Positions 45,038 to 55,073 of a stretch of DNA of 58,311 nt are shown piece after piece. Both the position numbers and the translations under genes were made by a program. Within the stretch, counting starts at the first letter, position 1; every line of letters begins with the position of its first letter. Origin of the DNA: DAITMV01 sp046318595 (GTDB taxonomy: Bacteria; Pseudomonadota; Gammaproteobacteria; Burkholderiales; Burkholderiaceae_B); contig JBKCTV010000026.1 of assembly GCA_046318595.1 (NCBI GenBank), forward strand, positions 1-58,311, in the 5' to 3' direction. The notes beneath the pieces were generated by a model. The model had not been told where the DNA came from, did no database searches, and worked only from the letters and a program-made list of their open reading frames with translations.

Positions 45038-45814
45038 CTATCGATTCTGTCTATATGCCCAAACAAGCAGCAGCCAACCCACCCCGATCATCGGCAAGCA
45101 CAGCCATTGCCCCATGCTCAACCCCAGCGCCAGCGTTCCCAGAAAACGGTCCGGCTCGCGCGCGAACTCAACTGTGAAGCGGGCCAAACCATAACCGATC
45201 AAAAATACCGCTGAAACCGCCGCCAACGGCCGTGGCTTACGCGAATACCACCACAACACCACGAACAAACCAACTCCCTCCAGGCCCATCTGGTAGAGCT
45301 GGGAAGGATGACGCGGCAGAAAATCGCCTGCCTGCGGAAAGATGACACCCCACGGCCCATCGGTCGGTCGGCCCCAAAGCTCGCCGTTGATGAAGTTTCC
45401 CAGCCGCCCGGCCGCCAGACCTGGCGGCACGCATGGCGCGATGAAATCCATAAGGGTCCAGAACGATAATTTTTTATAGCGCGCATAGCCGAACATTGCG
45501 GCCAACACACCCAGAAAGCCACCATGAAACGACATGCCGCCCTGCCAGACCGCCAAAGCTTCTAACGGATGAGCCGCATAATAGTCAGGCTTGTAAAACA
45601 ACACATAGCCGAGCCGGCCGCCCAACACAACACCCAGCACCCCGAGAGTCAGCAGATTATCGAGGTCGTCGACGGTCAAGCGTGTCTGCCTGGGCAGGCA
45701 CAGCCGCGACAAAAAAATAAAAAAACCGAACGCCAGCAGGTACATCAGCCCGTACCAGTGAATATCGATAGGCCCGAGCGACAGCGCAATCGGATTGAAT
45801 CCAGGATGAATCAT
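45038..45814 (-). CDS. lgt: Prolipoprotein diacylglyceryl transferase
   Basis: Transfers diacylglycerol to the lipobox Cys, the first step of lipoprotein maturation (for example of BamE at 40446). The 258 residues have about seven membrane helices, the HWYGLMYLLAF start, WQGGMSFHGGFLG, the Lgt signature GRLGNFINGELWGRPT, and the HPSQLYQ motif. It is divergent from ilvD. Confidence 0.97.
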   Translation of the reverse strand: MIHPGFNPIALSLGPIDIHWYGLMYLLAFGFFIFLSRLCLPRQTRLTVDDLDNLLTLGVLGVVLGGRLGYVLFYKPDYYAAHPLEALAVWQGGMSFHGGFLGVLAAMFGYARYKKLSFWTLMDFIAPCVPPGLAAGRLGNFINGELWGRPTDGPWGVIFPQAGDFLPRHPSQLYQMGLEGVGLFVVLWWYSRKPRPLAAVSAVFLIGYGLARFTVEFAREPDRFLGTLALGLSMGQWLCLPMIGVGWLLLVWAYRQNR

Positions 45815-45924
45815 GGCAATGGCCCCGTGAGCGTATGAATGGGCAATATTGTGCCTGAAACACCCGCTTCGACACGGCCGGACATGGTAAATTCGCAGCT
45901 CCTTCGTTTTATGCTCTTATTCTC

Positions 45925-47601
45925 ATGACAGCCAATCGCCGCTCCCGCCACATCACACAGGGCGTCAACCGTTCGCCCAACCGCGCCATGTATTACGCCA
46001 TGGGCTACCAGGAAACCGATTTCGACAAGCCGATGATCGGCGTTGCCAATGGTCACTCGACCATCACGCCCTGCAATGCCGGGCTGCAGCCGCTGGCTGA
46101 CGCCGCGGTTGCGGCAGTGCGGGCCGCGGGCGGTAATCCGCAGATATTCGGCACGCCGACGATTTCCGACGGCATGTCGATGGGTACCGAAGGCATGAAG
46201 TACTCACTGGTGTCGCGCGAGGTGATTGCCGACTGCATCGAAACAGCGGTTCAGGGGCAATGGATGGACGGCGTACTGGTCATCGGCGGTTGCGATAAAA
46301 ACATGCCTGGCGGCATGATCGCGATGGCGCGCACCAACGTACCCAGCATTTACGTTTACGGCGGCACGATCAAGCCAGGGCATTACAAAGGCAAAGACCT
46401 GACCATCGTCTCGGCTTTCGAAGCGGTCGGCGAGTTTACTGCCGGCCGCATGACGGAGGTTGATTTCAAGGAAATCGAAAAGCGTGCTTGCCCGACCGCC
46501 GGCTCCTGCGGCGGCATGTACACCGCCAATACCATGAGTTCGGCCTTCGAGGCACTCGGCATGAGCCTGCCCTACTCCTCGACCATGTCGAACGTCGATG
46601 CGGAAAAATGCGAATCGACGGCCGAATCGGCTCGCGTGCTGGTCGAAGCCGTCAAGCGCGACCTCAAGCCGCGCGACATCATCACCCGCCGTTCGATCGA
46701 AAATGCGGTGGCCGTCATCATGGCGATCGGGGGTTCGACCAACGCTGTGCTGCATTTCCTGGCGATTGCGCACGCCGCCGAAATCGACTGGACGATCGAC
46801 GATTTCGAAGCAATTCGGCAAAAAGTGCCTGTCATTTGCGATCTCAAACCGTCGGGCCGCTTCGTGGCCACCGACCTGCATGCGGCCGGCGGCATTCCGC
46901 AAGTCATGAAAATTCTGCTAAATGCCGGCCTGCTGCATGGCGACTGCCTGACCATCCTAGGTAAAACGATTGCAGAAGTGCTGGCCGATGTGCCCGACCA
47001 GCCGCGCGCCAATCAGAGCGTAATCAGGTCGATCGACGAAGCTTTATATGCGCAGGGCCACTTAGCAATTTTGCGCGGTAACCTCGCCCCCGATGGCTGC
47101 GTGGCAAAAATTTCTGGCCTGAAAACGCCGGTTATGACCGGCCCGGCTCGGGTATTCGACGACGAAGCATCGGCCATGGACGCGATTGTTAACGACCGTA
47201 TCGTCGCAGGCGATGTCCTGGTGCTGCGTTACCTGGGTCCGAAAGGCGGTCCGGGCATGCCGGAAATGCTGTCGCCGACATCTGCCATCATCGGCAAAGG
47301 CCTCGGCGACTCGGTGGGCTTCGTTACCGACGGGCGTTTTTCTGGGGGTACATGGGGTATGGTGGTGGGGCACGTAGCGCCGGAAGCGTATGTCGGCGGT
47401 CCAATCGCGCTCGTTTGCGAAGGCGATCCAATCACCATCGATGCCCATCAGCGGCTGCTGCAAATCAACATCGCCGAGGACGAAATGGCGGAGCGCAAAG
47501 CAGCGTGGCGCCAACCAGCGGCGAAATACACACGGGGCGTGCTAGCCAAATTTGCCGCGTTGACGACCTGCGCTAGCCGTGGTGCAATCACTGACCCGTA
47601 A
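45925..47601 (+). CDS. ilvD: Dihydroxy-acid dehydratase
   Basis: Iron-sulfur dehydratase of isoleucine, valine and pantothenate synthesis. The 558 residues contain GCDKNMPGG and TAGSCGGMYTANTMS, with two cluster Cys, and the C-terminal GRFSGGTWGMVVGHVAPEA. The length is in the short-form range (about 560), suggesting the [2Fe-2S] type. ATG 45925. Confidence 0.97.
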   Translation: MTANRRSRHITQGVNRSPNRAMYYAMGYQETDFDKPMIGVANGHSTITPCNAGLQPLADAAVAAVRAAGGNPQIFGTPTISDGMSMGTEGMKYSLVSREVIADCIETAVQGQWMDGVLVIGGCDKNMPGGMIAMARTNVPSIYVYGGTIKPGHYKGKDLTIVSAFEAVGEFTAGRMTEVDFKEIEKRACPTAGSCGGMYTANTMSSAFEALGMSLPYSSTMSNVDAEKCESTAESARVLVEAVKRDLKPRDIITRRSIENAVAVIMAIGGSTNAVLHFLAIAHAAEIDWTIDDFEAIRQKVPVICDLKPSGRFVATDLHAAGGIPQVMKILLNAGLLHGDCLTILGKTIAEVLADVPDQPRANQSVIRSIDEALYAQGHLAILRGNLAPDGCVAKISGLKTPVMTGPARVFDDEASAMDAIVNDRIVAGDVLVLRYLGPKGGPGMPEMLSPTSAIIGKGLGDSVGFVTDGRFSGGTWGMVVGHVAPEAYVGGPIALVCEGDPITIDAHQRLLQINIAEDEMAERKAAWRQPAAKYTRGVLAKFAALTTCASRGAITDP

Positions 47602-47648
47602 ACCTGAAAAAAACCGGGCGGGCGCACTTTCGGGCCTTCCCGGGAACA

Positions 47649-47897
47649 TCACCGCAAGGGGGTATTCTTGCCCTTGGAGCGCGCCGACCGGATTGGTTTC
47701 AAGAACCGTTTGGACATCCGCTCGTATTGTCGCTTTTCCCGGGCCACGTCCAGCCCGAACATCGGTTCGATGACCTCGAACCACAAAACCGCAAACAGCA
47801 GAGGCAAAACGATCCACCACCACGAGATATGGGCGAACGGCGTCACCTGAAAGAGTTTCAGACACAGCAAGAAACAGCCAATTAGCACGAAAAGCAT
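47649..47897 (-). CDS. Small Trp-rich membrane protein (TIGR04438 type)
   Basis: An 82-residue protein from the ATG at 47897, the start that gives the family N-terminus. It has two short hydrophobic helices (MLFVLIGCFLLCLKLF and ISWWWIVLPLLFAVLW) and then a basic tail (KRQYERMSKRFLK). This pattern is the small Trp-rich protein of Burkholderiales. The function is unknown. It is divergent from the cytochrome c gene. Confidence 0.75.
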   Translation of the reverse strand: MLFVLIGCFLLCLKLFQVTPFAHISWWWIVLPLLFAVLWFEVIEPMFGLDVAREKRQYERMSKRFLKPIRSARSKGKNTPLR

Positions 47898-47981
47898 GAT
47901 TCGATAAGTGACATCATCAATGCATGTCTGCCAAAATAGAGGTTGGGATATTCCAAACCTTATCACGAGAGGGCCAGTTTT

Positions 47982-48305
47982 ATGTCTAAGCAAATGGGTG
48001 TGCTAAGCACGATTCTTTTAACAATGACGATGACAATCGGTGCATCAGCCATGGCGGCCGATGGACTGAGCCTGGCAAAGTCCAAAAACTGCCTGGCGTG
48101 TCACGCAGTCGAGACCAAAATCGTCGGTCCGGCTTATAAAGAGATTGCGAAAAAATACAAAAGCGATAAGACTGCGGAAGCAAAGCTGATCACCAAGATA
48201 CAAAAAGGCGGCGTTGGCGCCTGGGGACAAATCCCGATGCCAGCTCAGCCGCAGGTATCGCCCGAGGAAGCTAAGCAGCTGGCCAAATGGATCTTGAGTT
48301 TGTAA
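47982..48305 (+). CDS. Class I cytochrome c (c-551/552 type)
   Basis: A 107-residue periplasmic monohaem cytochrome with a signal peptide (about 1-26). The haem motif CLACH is at C37, C40 and H41, and the distal Met lies in IPMPAQ. It fits the c-551/c-552 electron carriers that feed terminal oxidases or nitrite reductases. ATG 47982 is used. It is monocistronic, and a weak hairpin with arms GGCGG/CCGCC follows the stop. Confidence 0.92.
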   Translation: MSKQMGVLSTILLTMTMTIGASAMAADGLSLAKSKNCLACHAVETKIVGPAYKEIAKKYKSDKTAEAKLITKIQKGGVGAWGQIPMPAQPQVSPEEAKQLAKWILSL

Positions 48306-48342
48306 CCCAGCGAGGCGGTCGAATAAAAGCCGCCCAGTTTAC

Positions 48343-49491
48343 TTATTTCAGAACGGCCAAGGGCGCTTTTTTACCCGCATCGTAGGTGTTGAGCGTAATC
48401 GAACCGTTTTTGATATCGCCTCTGCTATCGAACGCAATCGGACCGATCACTCCGTCGAACTGGGTTTTTTCCATGAAAGGCAGATATTTTTTCGGATCGG
48501 CGGAACGGGCTTTTTCCATTGCCAGGCCAATCACCATGGTGGCGTCGTACACGAACGGTGCGTAGACTTGAATTTCCGTTTTGAAAGTTTCCTTATAACG
48601 CTTTTCGAAGGCAGGGCCACCGGGCATTTTCGATAAAGCCATGCCACCTTCGGCGCAAATAACGTTTTTACCGACATTGTCACCGCCGAGCCGCACCAGC
48701 TCAGCGGTGCAGATTCCATCACCGCCCAGTAAGGTTGCCGTCAAACCGAGCTGCTTCATCTGGCGCAACAACGGGCCAGCCTGCGCATCCATGCCGCCGT
48801 AAAATATCAGGTCGGGGTTTTTGGCTTTCGCGGCCATCAATATAGCGGTGAAATCGTTGGATTTGTCATTCGTATAGTGACGTTCGACGACCTTTCCACC
48901 GGCCTGCCGGACAGAGTTGGTGAAAATATCCGCCAAGGGCTGTCCATAATTGGTGCGATCGTCTATGGCGACGATGCGCTTGGCTTTGAGGTTTTTGACT
49001 GCGTAGTTACCGAGTGCGAGGCCCAGCATGTCATCTTTCGCAATCACGCGAAAAAGCGATTTGAAACCCTGCTGCGTCAGTTTGGGCGTCGTGGCCGAAG
49101 GCGTGACTTCCGGAATGCCGCATTCCGCATAAATTTTCGATGCTGGAAACGTCGTGCCACTGTTCAGATGTCCCACGACACCGTTGACCTTCATATCACA
49201 TAACTTTTGCGCGACGGTCGTGCCTTGCTTGGGATCAGCGGCGTCGTCTTCGGCAACCAGTTCGAACCGGGCACGGGCGCCGTCCAAAATCAGATTTCTC
49301 TTGTTGAGGTCCTCAATCGCCATGCGGGCCCCGGCCTCATTGTCTTTACCATAATGCGCCTGTTGGCCCGTCAACGGGGCAACATGAGCGATCCTCACCA
49401 CGGTTTCCCTACTTTGGGCATTGACTCCAGTATTGATCAATACGCCCGATAAGGCGATAAGCCACGAAGCGCTGGAAAACCATGGATTCAT
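48343..49491 (-). CDS. Branched-chain amino acid ABC transporter, substrate-binding protein (LivK-like)
   Basis: A 382-residue periplasmic binding protein with a signal peptide ending VNAQ. It has the Leu/Ile/Val-binding fold: VRIAHVAPLTGQQAHYGKDN, VNGVVGHLNSGTTFPAS, AIDDRTNYGQPLAD and LIFYGGMDAQAGPLLRQM. No permease or ATPase gene is adjacent, so it is an orphan that probably works with a transporter elsewhere. The ligand may be another amino acid. Confidence 0.92.
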   Translation of the reverse strand: MNPWFSSASWLIALSGVLINTGVNAQSRETVVRIAHVAPLTGQQAHYGKDNEAGARMAIEDLNKRNLILDGARARFELVAEDDAADPKQGTTVAQKLCDMKVNGVVGHLNSGTTFPASKIYAECGIPEVTPSATTPKLTQQGFKSLFRVIAKDDMLGLALGNYAVKNLKAKRIVAIDDRTNYGQPLADIFTNSVRQAGGKVVERHYTNDKSNDFTAILMAAKAKNPDLIFYGGMDAQAGPLLRQMKQLGLTATLLGGDGICTAELVRLGGDNVGKNVICAEGGMALSKMPGGPAFEKRYKETFKTEIQVYAPFVYDATMVIGLAMEKARSADPKKYLPFMEKTQFDGVIGPIAFDSRGDIKNGSITLNTYDAGKKAPLAVLK

Positions 49492-49650
49492 AATGAACTC
49501 CTTTGACCAAGAAAGACCGACATTAAAAGTGCGTAATTTTTAACATAAGTTATCGAGAACCGTGAATTTCTCGAAGAATCGGCGAAAACGACTCGGCCGG
49601 CAAACGGCAGTCGGCCATGAAATCGCGCCGCGCCGACTCGACCATGACGG

Positions 49651-51999
49651 TCACGGTTTTTTGTCGATAGAAGAAAGCAGTTGCGGCGTAAACTTCAACG
49701 CTTTTTCCTTGAGCAAAGATTTTCCTTTATGGCCGCGGCGTGCTTGAAATGCCTGCAAATCGGCGGGCGTCAAAATCACCGACTGCACTTTACCGCCACG
49801 GCCCGGACCGCTCAAGCTTATCGACTGCCGTGAACTCAAACCCGACGCGACCAGCAAGCGGTGCTCTGGCTCGAGCGCCATCAACTGCACGCCGCGACCG
49901 CCGCTCAAGGTTTTAACGTCGACCAGCGGAAAAACGTTCAGGCGCCCATCGGACGACAGCACCGCGATGCGGTCGTGCCCACCGTCAATCAACATTGGCG
50001 GCAAAGGCTTCTCATTCTCGTCGAGCGTCAAAAACTGCTTGCCGGTTTTTTGCCGGGTTTGCAAATCGGAAACCTGGGTAAGAAAACCATAGCCGCGCTC
50101 GCCAGCGATCAGCAAACTTTGCTTGGCATCGGCAGCCAGCGCATACGCAACGACGCCCCCTCGGGGTAAATCGATCAGGCTCGGCAGCGGCGCGCCGTCG
50201 CCCCGGCCGCTCGGCAATACGCTCACAGGTACCGAAAACACCCTGCCCGCCGCGCTCGCACCGCCAAACGCCAAGATGACATCGGTAGTCCGGCATTCGA
50301 ACGCACCATACAAACGATCGCCCGCCTTGAAGCCCGTCTGCGTATTTTCTACGGTCAGCGCATGACCATGGCCCTGACGCGTTTTGACCCAGAACTTTTC
50401 CGAGACGATGACCGTCACCGGCTCATCGACGATTTTCACGCCGAGCTGCGTGGGTTTGTCTTCTTCGATCAACGTACGGCGATCGTCGCCGTACGCCGCC
50501 GCATCTTTTTTGATTTCCGCGACGATGCGACGACGCATTTTGTCCTCGTCGCCCAACAGCGCCAGCAAATCAGCTTTCTCGGCATCGAGCGCAGCGATTT
50601 CCTGCTCGATCTTGATTTTTTCGAGGCGTGCCAACTGCCGGAGCCGGATTTCGAGGATGTCTTCCGCTTGTCGCTCCGACAAACCGAAGGCCCGCATCAA
50701 AGCCGGCCCTGGATCGTCGGCTTCGCGAATGATGCGGATGACCTCGTCGATATTCAGCCAGGCGATCAAACGCCCTGCCAGTACATGTAAACGATCATCC
50801 ACCAGGGTCAGGCGGTGCTCGCAGCGACGGCGCACCGTCTGCACACGAAAAGCGACCCAGTCATGCAAAATCGCCAGCAACCCGCGCTGCCCCGGGCGGC
50901 CATCCATCGCGACGGAGACCAGATTAACCGACACATTCGTTTCCAGGCTGGTATGCGTTAGCAGTGCCGCGACGAACTCGGTCACCTCGACGTTGCGCGA
51001 TTTCGGCTCGAACACCAAGCGCACCGCCGCGTCGCGGCCCGACTCGTCGCGTACGGCATCGAGCAATGCCAGGGTTGCCTGCTTGAGATTTTGCTGTTCG
51101 GGCGATAAATTCTTCTTACCTGTTTTGACCTTGGGATTGGTCAGATCTTCGATTTCTTCGAGAATGCGCGCACTGGACACATTGGGCGGCAGCTCATGGA
51201 CGACCAGTTGCCATTGACCACGCGCCAGCTCTTCGATCGTCCACCGGGCGCGCACTTTCAGACTGCCCCGCCCGCTATCATAAAGCTCGCGCAGCACGGC
51301 CGGTCCAGAAATGATGTGCGCCCCGCCAGGAAAATCCGGCCCTGGCAGCAGCGGCAAAATAGCGTCCAGCGTCGTATCGGGCTTTTGAATGAGCAGTGCC
51401 GTCGCCTGCGCCACCTCGCGCAGATTATGCGGGCAGATTTCGGTGGCCATGCCCACGGCAATCCCTGAGGCGCCGTTGAGCAATACGATGGGCAAGCGGG
51501 CAGGCAACTGCCGCGGCTCGTGCATCGTACCGTCGTAAGTCGACATGAACTCGACCGTTCCCATGTCGATTTCGTCAAGCAGCAGCCTGGCAATCGGCGT
51601 TAGCCGGGCCTCCGTATAACGCATCGCCGCCGCACCGTCACCGTCGCGCGAACCGAAATTTCCCTGGCCGTCGATCAAGGGATAGCGCAGCGTGAAGTTT
51701 TGCGCCATACGAACCATGGCTTCATAAGCCGCCTGATCGCCGTGCGGATGGTATTTGCCGAGCACATCGCCCACCACCCGGGCCGACTTCATCGGCTTGG
51801 CGTTTGCGCGCAAGCCCATTTCGTGCATTGCGAACAAAATACGACGCTGAACGGGCTTTTGCCCGTCGCAGACATCCGGCAGCGCTCGACCCTTCACGAC
51901 TGACACGGCATAGTCGAGGTAAGCGCGTTCGGCGTAGAGCGCAAGGCTCAGGGCATCGTCGTCGGCCGCAGGGGTCATGTCGATTGAAGTCTGTTCCAT
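49651..51999 (-). CDS. parC: DNA topoisomerase IV subunit A
   Basis: Decatenates daughter chromosomes with ParE. The 782 residues have the GyrA/ParC core with the catalytic Tyr in AMRYTEARL (Y128), and a shorter C-terminal propeller than GyrA, as expected for ParC. In the quinolone-determining region the sequence is GKYHPHGDQAAYEAM, with Gln at Q89 where E. coli ParC has Ser80, while the Glu four residues later is kept. It follows rlmB in a leftward rnr-rlmB-parC run; parE is not adjacent. Confidence 0.96.
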   Translation of the reverse strand: MEQTSIDMTPAADDDALSLALYAERAYLDYAVSVVKGRALPDVCDGQKPVQRRILFAMHEMGLRANAKPMKSARVVGDVLGKYHPHGDQAAYEAMVRMAQNFTLRYPLIDGQGNFGSRDGDGAAAMRYTEARLTPIARLLLDEIDMGTVEFMSTYDGTMHEPRQLPARLPIVLLNGASGIAVGMATEICPHNLREVAQATALLIQKPDTTLDAILPLLPGPDFPGGAHIISGPAVLRELYDSGRGSLKVRARWTIEELARGQWQLVVHELPPNVSSARILEEIEDLTNPKVKTGKKNLSPEQQNLKQATLALLDAVRDESGRDAAVRLVFEPKSRNVEVTEFVAALLTHTSLETNVSVNLVSVAMDGRPGQRGLLAILHDWVAFRVQTVRRRCEHRLTLVDDRLHVLAGRLIAWLNIDEVIRIIREADDPGPALMRAFGLSERQAEDILEIRLRQLARLEKIKIEQEIAALDAEKADLLALLGDEDKMRRRIVAEIKKDAAAYGDDRRTLIEEDKPTQLGVKIVDEPVTVIVSEKFWVKTRQGHGHALTVENTQTGFKAGDRLYGAFECRTTDVILAFGGASAAGRVFSVPVSVLPSGRGDGAPLPSLIDLPRGGVVAYALAADAKQSLLIAGERGYGFLTQVSDLQTRQKTGKQFLTLDENEKPLPPMLIDGGHDRIAVLSSDGRLNVFPLVDVKTLSGGRGVQLMALEPEHRLLVASGLSSRQSISLSGPGRGGKVQSVILTPADLQAFQARRGHKGKSLLKEKALKFTPQLLSSIDKKP

Positions 52000-52008
52000 G
52001 AGGATCGT

Positions 52009-52746
52009 TTATGTTGAGCGGCGCTGGCGAACAGTTTCGAACAAACAGACCGACGCCGCCACAGAAGCGTTCAGGCTATCGACACTACCGGCCATCGGAA
52101 TATGCACCAGCCGGTCGCAGTTTTCGCGCGTGAGACGGCGCATGCCATCGCCTTCAGCACCCAATACCCAGGCCAATCGTTGACGACCGTCGACATCGTA
52201 AATCGAGTGCTCAGCATCACCGCAGGTACCGACCCGCTGGACGCCGGACTCGGCGATTTCGCCCAGGGTCCGCGCAAGATTGGTGACGGTTATATAGGGA
52301 ACGGTTTCGGCGGCGCCGGAGGCCACTTTGGAAACGGTCGCATTCAGCCCGGCGGAGCGATCACGCGGCGCGATCACGGCATCCACGCCCGCCGCGTCGG
52401 CGACGCGCAGGCAGGCGCCGAGGTTATGCGGATCGGTGATGCCGTCCAACACGAGCAGCAGTAAACGATCGTTGGGCGCATCCAGCACATCGTACAAATT
52501 GGTGTTGAGCGCGAGCTCGTCGGCCACGGCGACGAGGCCTTGATGCCGGGCGTTGCCACCCGCAGCAGCCAGTAAACGCCCTGCATCGACCGGCCGCAGT
52601 TTAACGCCGCCGGCCTTGGCTTTTTCCAAAAACATCGTCATCCGCTTGTCGCGCCGACCTTCGTCGAACATGACTTCCCGGATGCTGGCCGGGGCGTGCC
52701 GCAAACGTGCCTGAACCGCATGAAATCCAAATAATACCGCCATCAT
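52009..52746 (-). CDS. rlmB: 23S rRNA (guanosine-2'-O-)-methyltransferase RlmB
   Basis: SpoU-family enzyme that methylates G2251 of 23S rRNA. The 245 residues show GFHAVQARL at the start, and the three SpoU knot motifs: DGITDPHNLGACLRVADAAG, VLGAEGDGMRRLT and IPMAGSVDSLNASVAASV. It begins eight bases after rnr ends, the common rnr-rlmB arrangement. Confidence 0.97.
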   Translation of the reverse strand: MMAVLFGFHAVQARLRHAPASIREVMFDEGRRDKRMTMFLEKAKAGGVKLRPVDAGRLLAAAGGNARHQGLVAVADELALNTNLYDVLDAPNDRLLLLVLDGITDPHNLGACLRVADAAGVDAVIAPRDRSAGLNATVSKVASGAAETVPYITVTNLARTLGEIAESGVQRVGTCGDAEHSIYDVDGRQRLAWVLGAEGDGMRRLTRENCDRLVHIPMAGSVDSLNASVAASVCLFETVRQRRST

Positions 52747-52754
52747 ATTTCCGA

Positions 52755-55073
52755 TCAGCCTCGTCGCCTGGATTTGGCTTTTGGGGGCGATGGCGGCTTG
52801 GCAGCGAGGGTTTTCTTGAAAGTCGTGCCTTGTACGAGCCGGAACTCGATGCGCCGTGCTTCCAGATCGACCCGTGCGATCTGGATGTGAATCGGGTCGG
52901 TCAACCGGTATCGCTGGCCGGTCCTTTCGCCCCGGAGCTCATGGAGCGTTTCGTTGTATTTGAAGTATTCTGTGCCGAGCTCTGAGACATGCACCAGACC
53001 TTCCACGAATAAAGTGTCCAGCGTCACAAAAATACCGAACGGCGCCACACCCGACACATGGCCGCTGAACGCATCGCCCACCTTTTCCTTCATGAAAAAA
53101 CATTTGAGCCAGGCTTCCACGTCGCGCGAAGCCTCGTCGGCGCGCCGCTCGGTGGACGATAACCACAGCCCGAGCTGTTCCCAGCGGGCCAGTAAATCGG
53201 CACGGCGCAGGCGGCGACTATCGACCGGAGGGTCGGTCACACCGGCCGCGACAACGTCGTCGCCATTGTCTAGCGCCGGAGGCAGATAGGTTTTACCGGC
53301 CAACAAGGCTTTGATGGTGCGATGGACGAGCAAATCAGGATAACGGCGAATCGGCGATGTAAAGTGCGCATAGGCCTCGTAAGCCAGGCCGAAATGCCCT
53401 ACATTGTGCGGGCTGTACACGGCTTGCTGCATCGACCGCAGAATCATCGTCTGGAGCAAATCTTTGTCGGGTCGCCCGACGATCTGGGCGACCAGCTTAC
53501 CGTAATCCTGAGCCGTGGGCTGCTCGCCACCGCCGAGGTTCAGGTTCAGTGTTTTTAAGAATGCTCGCAGGTTGGTGAGCTTGTCCGGCGTTGGGCCTTC
53601 ATGGATGCGAAACAGCACCGCATGCTTGCTGCGCAGCAAAAAATCGGCGGCGCAGACATTGGCCGCGAGCATGCATTCTTCGATCAGACGGTGGGCGTCG
53701 TTGCGCCGCCGTGGCAAAATTTTATCGATTTTGCCGTTCGCGTCGGTCACGATCATGGTTTCGACCGTATCCAGATCCATCGCGCCGCGCACATGCCGCG
53801 CATCCAGCAACACCTTGAAAAGCGCGTACAGGTTATGCAACTGCGGCAACAATGCCGCGCGTTTGCTGGCGGCCGGGCTTTCGGGGTCGGACAGGCTTTC
53901 CCAGACTTCGTTGTAGGTCAACCGCGCGGCCGAGTGAATGACGGCGTTGTAGAACTGATAGGCTTTGATCGCACCGGCGGGGGTAATCACGGCGTCGCAG
54001 ACCAACACCAGACGATCGACCTCGGGTTTCAAAGAACACAATCCATTGGACAATTTTTCCGGGAGCATCGGAATGACCCGGCGCGGAAAATACACCGAGG
54101 TGCCGCGCTGCAGAGCATCCTGGTCGAGCGGCGCCCCGGTCGCGACATAATGGCTCACATCGGCGATCGCCACGAGCAGCCGCCAGCCGGTCGGCTTGGC
54201 GGATTTGCTGCGCTTATTGGCGGGGTATATCGGTTCGCAATACACCGCATCGTCGAAGTCTCGGGCGTCTTCGCCGTCGATCGTGACCAAGGGCACATCG
54301 CGCAAATCGATACGTCCCTGCAAATCGTCCCACTCCACTTCATCGGGCAGCTCATCCGCTTCGTGCTCGGCCGCCACGGAAAACTCATGCGGCACATCGA
54401 ACTTACGGACCGCAATTTCAATTTCCATCCCGGCGTCGCCAATATCGCCAAGCACCTCGACCACTCTGCCGATCGGCTTGGTTTGACGGCTTGGCTGCTC
54501 GATAATCTGCACGGATACGACCTGCCCGGCTTTTGCCTGACCGGACTCGCCAGGCGGCACCAGGATGTCGTGCTTGATACGCTGATCCTCGGGAACGACG
54601 ATCATCACGCCATGCTCGCACAGCAAACGCCCCACGAGCTGGTTGGTGCGTCGTTCGGTGACCTCGACGATCGTTCCTTCTGGACGCCCGCGGTTGTCGG
54701 TGCCGGTGACCCGCACCAGCACGCGGTCGCCATGCAGCACTTTCTGCATTTCGCGTGGCGTCAGGAATATATCGCCGCCCTGCTTGTCGTCGCGAATCAA
54801 AAACCCGAAACCATCCCGATGGCCAGTGACGCGCCCCGCGACGAAGTCGAGCTTGGTGGCGAGCAGCAGTACGCCTTTGCGGTTTGGCATAAGCTGCCCG
54901 TCGCGCTCCATGGCTTGCAAGCGTCGGGAAAAACCTTCCTGCTGTTGCGCGTCGATACCGAGCTGGTCGACAAGCTGTTCGCTCGTCAGCGGCGCGTTCG
55001 CCTCGCGTAGCGCAGCCAGAATGGCCTCGCGGCTGGGGATGGTGACTTGTTGCTGAGTAAATTCTTTTTGCAT
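52755..55073 (-). CDS. rnr: Ribonuclease R
   Basis: Processive 3'-5' exoribonuclease that degrades structured RNA. From the ATG at 55073 the protein has 772 residues. It contains an N-terminal winged helix (SREAILAALREANAPLTSEQ), cold-shock domains, the RNB domain with the metal-binding IDGEDARDFDDAV and HFTSPIRRYPDLLVHR, an S1 domain (HVSGVAPFGIFVTLDTLFVE), and a Lys/Arg-rich tail. An open frame continues upstream to 55172 but runs antisense through tRNA-Leu, so it is not the start. Confidence 0.96.
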   Translation of the reverse strand: MQKEFTQQQVTIPSREAILAALREANAPLTSEQLVDQLGIDAQQQEGFSRRLQAMERDGQLMPNRKGVLLLATKLDFVAGRVTGHRDGFGFLIRDDKQGGDIFLTPREMQKVLHGDRVLVRVTGTDNRGRPEGTIVEVTERRTNQLVGRLLCEHGVMIVVPEDQRIKHDILVPPGESGQAKAGQVVSVQIIEQPSRQTKPIGRVVEVLGDIGDAGMEIEIAVRKFDVPHEFSVAAEHEADELPDEVEWDDLQGRIDLRDVPLVTIDGEDARDFDDAVYCEPIYPANKRSKSAKPTGWRLLVAIADVSHYVATGAPLDQDALQRGTSVYFPRRVIPMLPEKLSNGLCSLKPEVDRLVLVCDAVITPAGAIKAYQFYNAVIHSAARLTYNEVWESLSDPESPAASKRAALLPQLHNLYALFKVLLDARHVRGAMDLDTVETMIVTDANGKIDKILPRRRNDAHRLIEECMLAANVCAADFLLRSKHAVLFRIHEGPTPDKLTNLRAFLKTLNLNLGGGEQPTAQDYGKLVAQIVGRPDKDLLQTMILRSMQQAVYSPHNVGHFGLAYEAYAHFTSPIRRYPDLLVHRTIKALLAGKTYLPPALDNGDDVVAAGVTDPPVDSRRLRRADLLARWEQLGLWLSSTERRADEASRDVEAWLKCFFMKEKVGDAFSGHVSGVAPFGIFVTLDTLFVEGLVHVSELGTEYFKYNETLHELRGERTGQRYRLTDPIHIQIARVDLEARRIEFRLVQGTTFKKTLAAKPPSPPKAKSRRRG

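Noticed and set aside
48306..48342. Hairpin between cytochrome c and livK as a bidirectional terminator
   Set aside because: The arms GGCGG/CCGCC are only about five to six bases and there is no T-run on either strand, so the evidence is too weak to list as a terminator.
53601..55010. Long plus-strand open frame of 469 codons opposite rnr
   Set aside because: It is an antisense shadow of the RNase R gene, which has all catalytic motifs. Long antisense frames are common in GC-rich genes.
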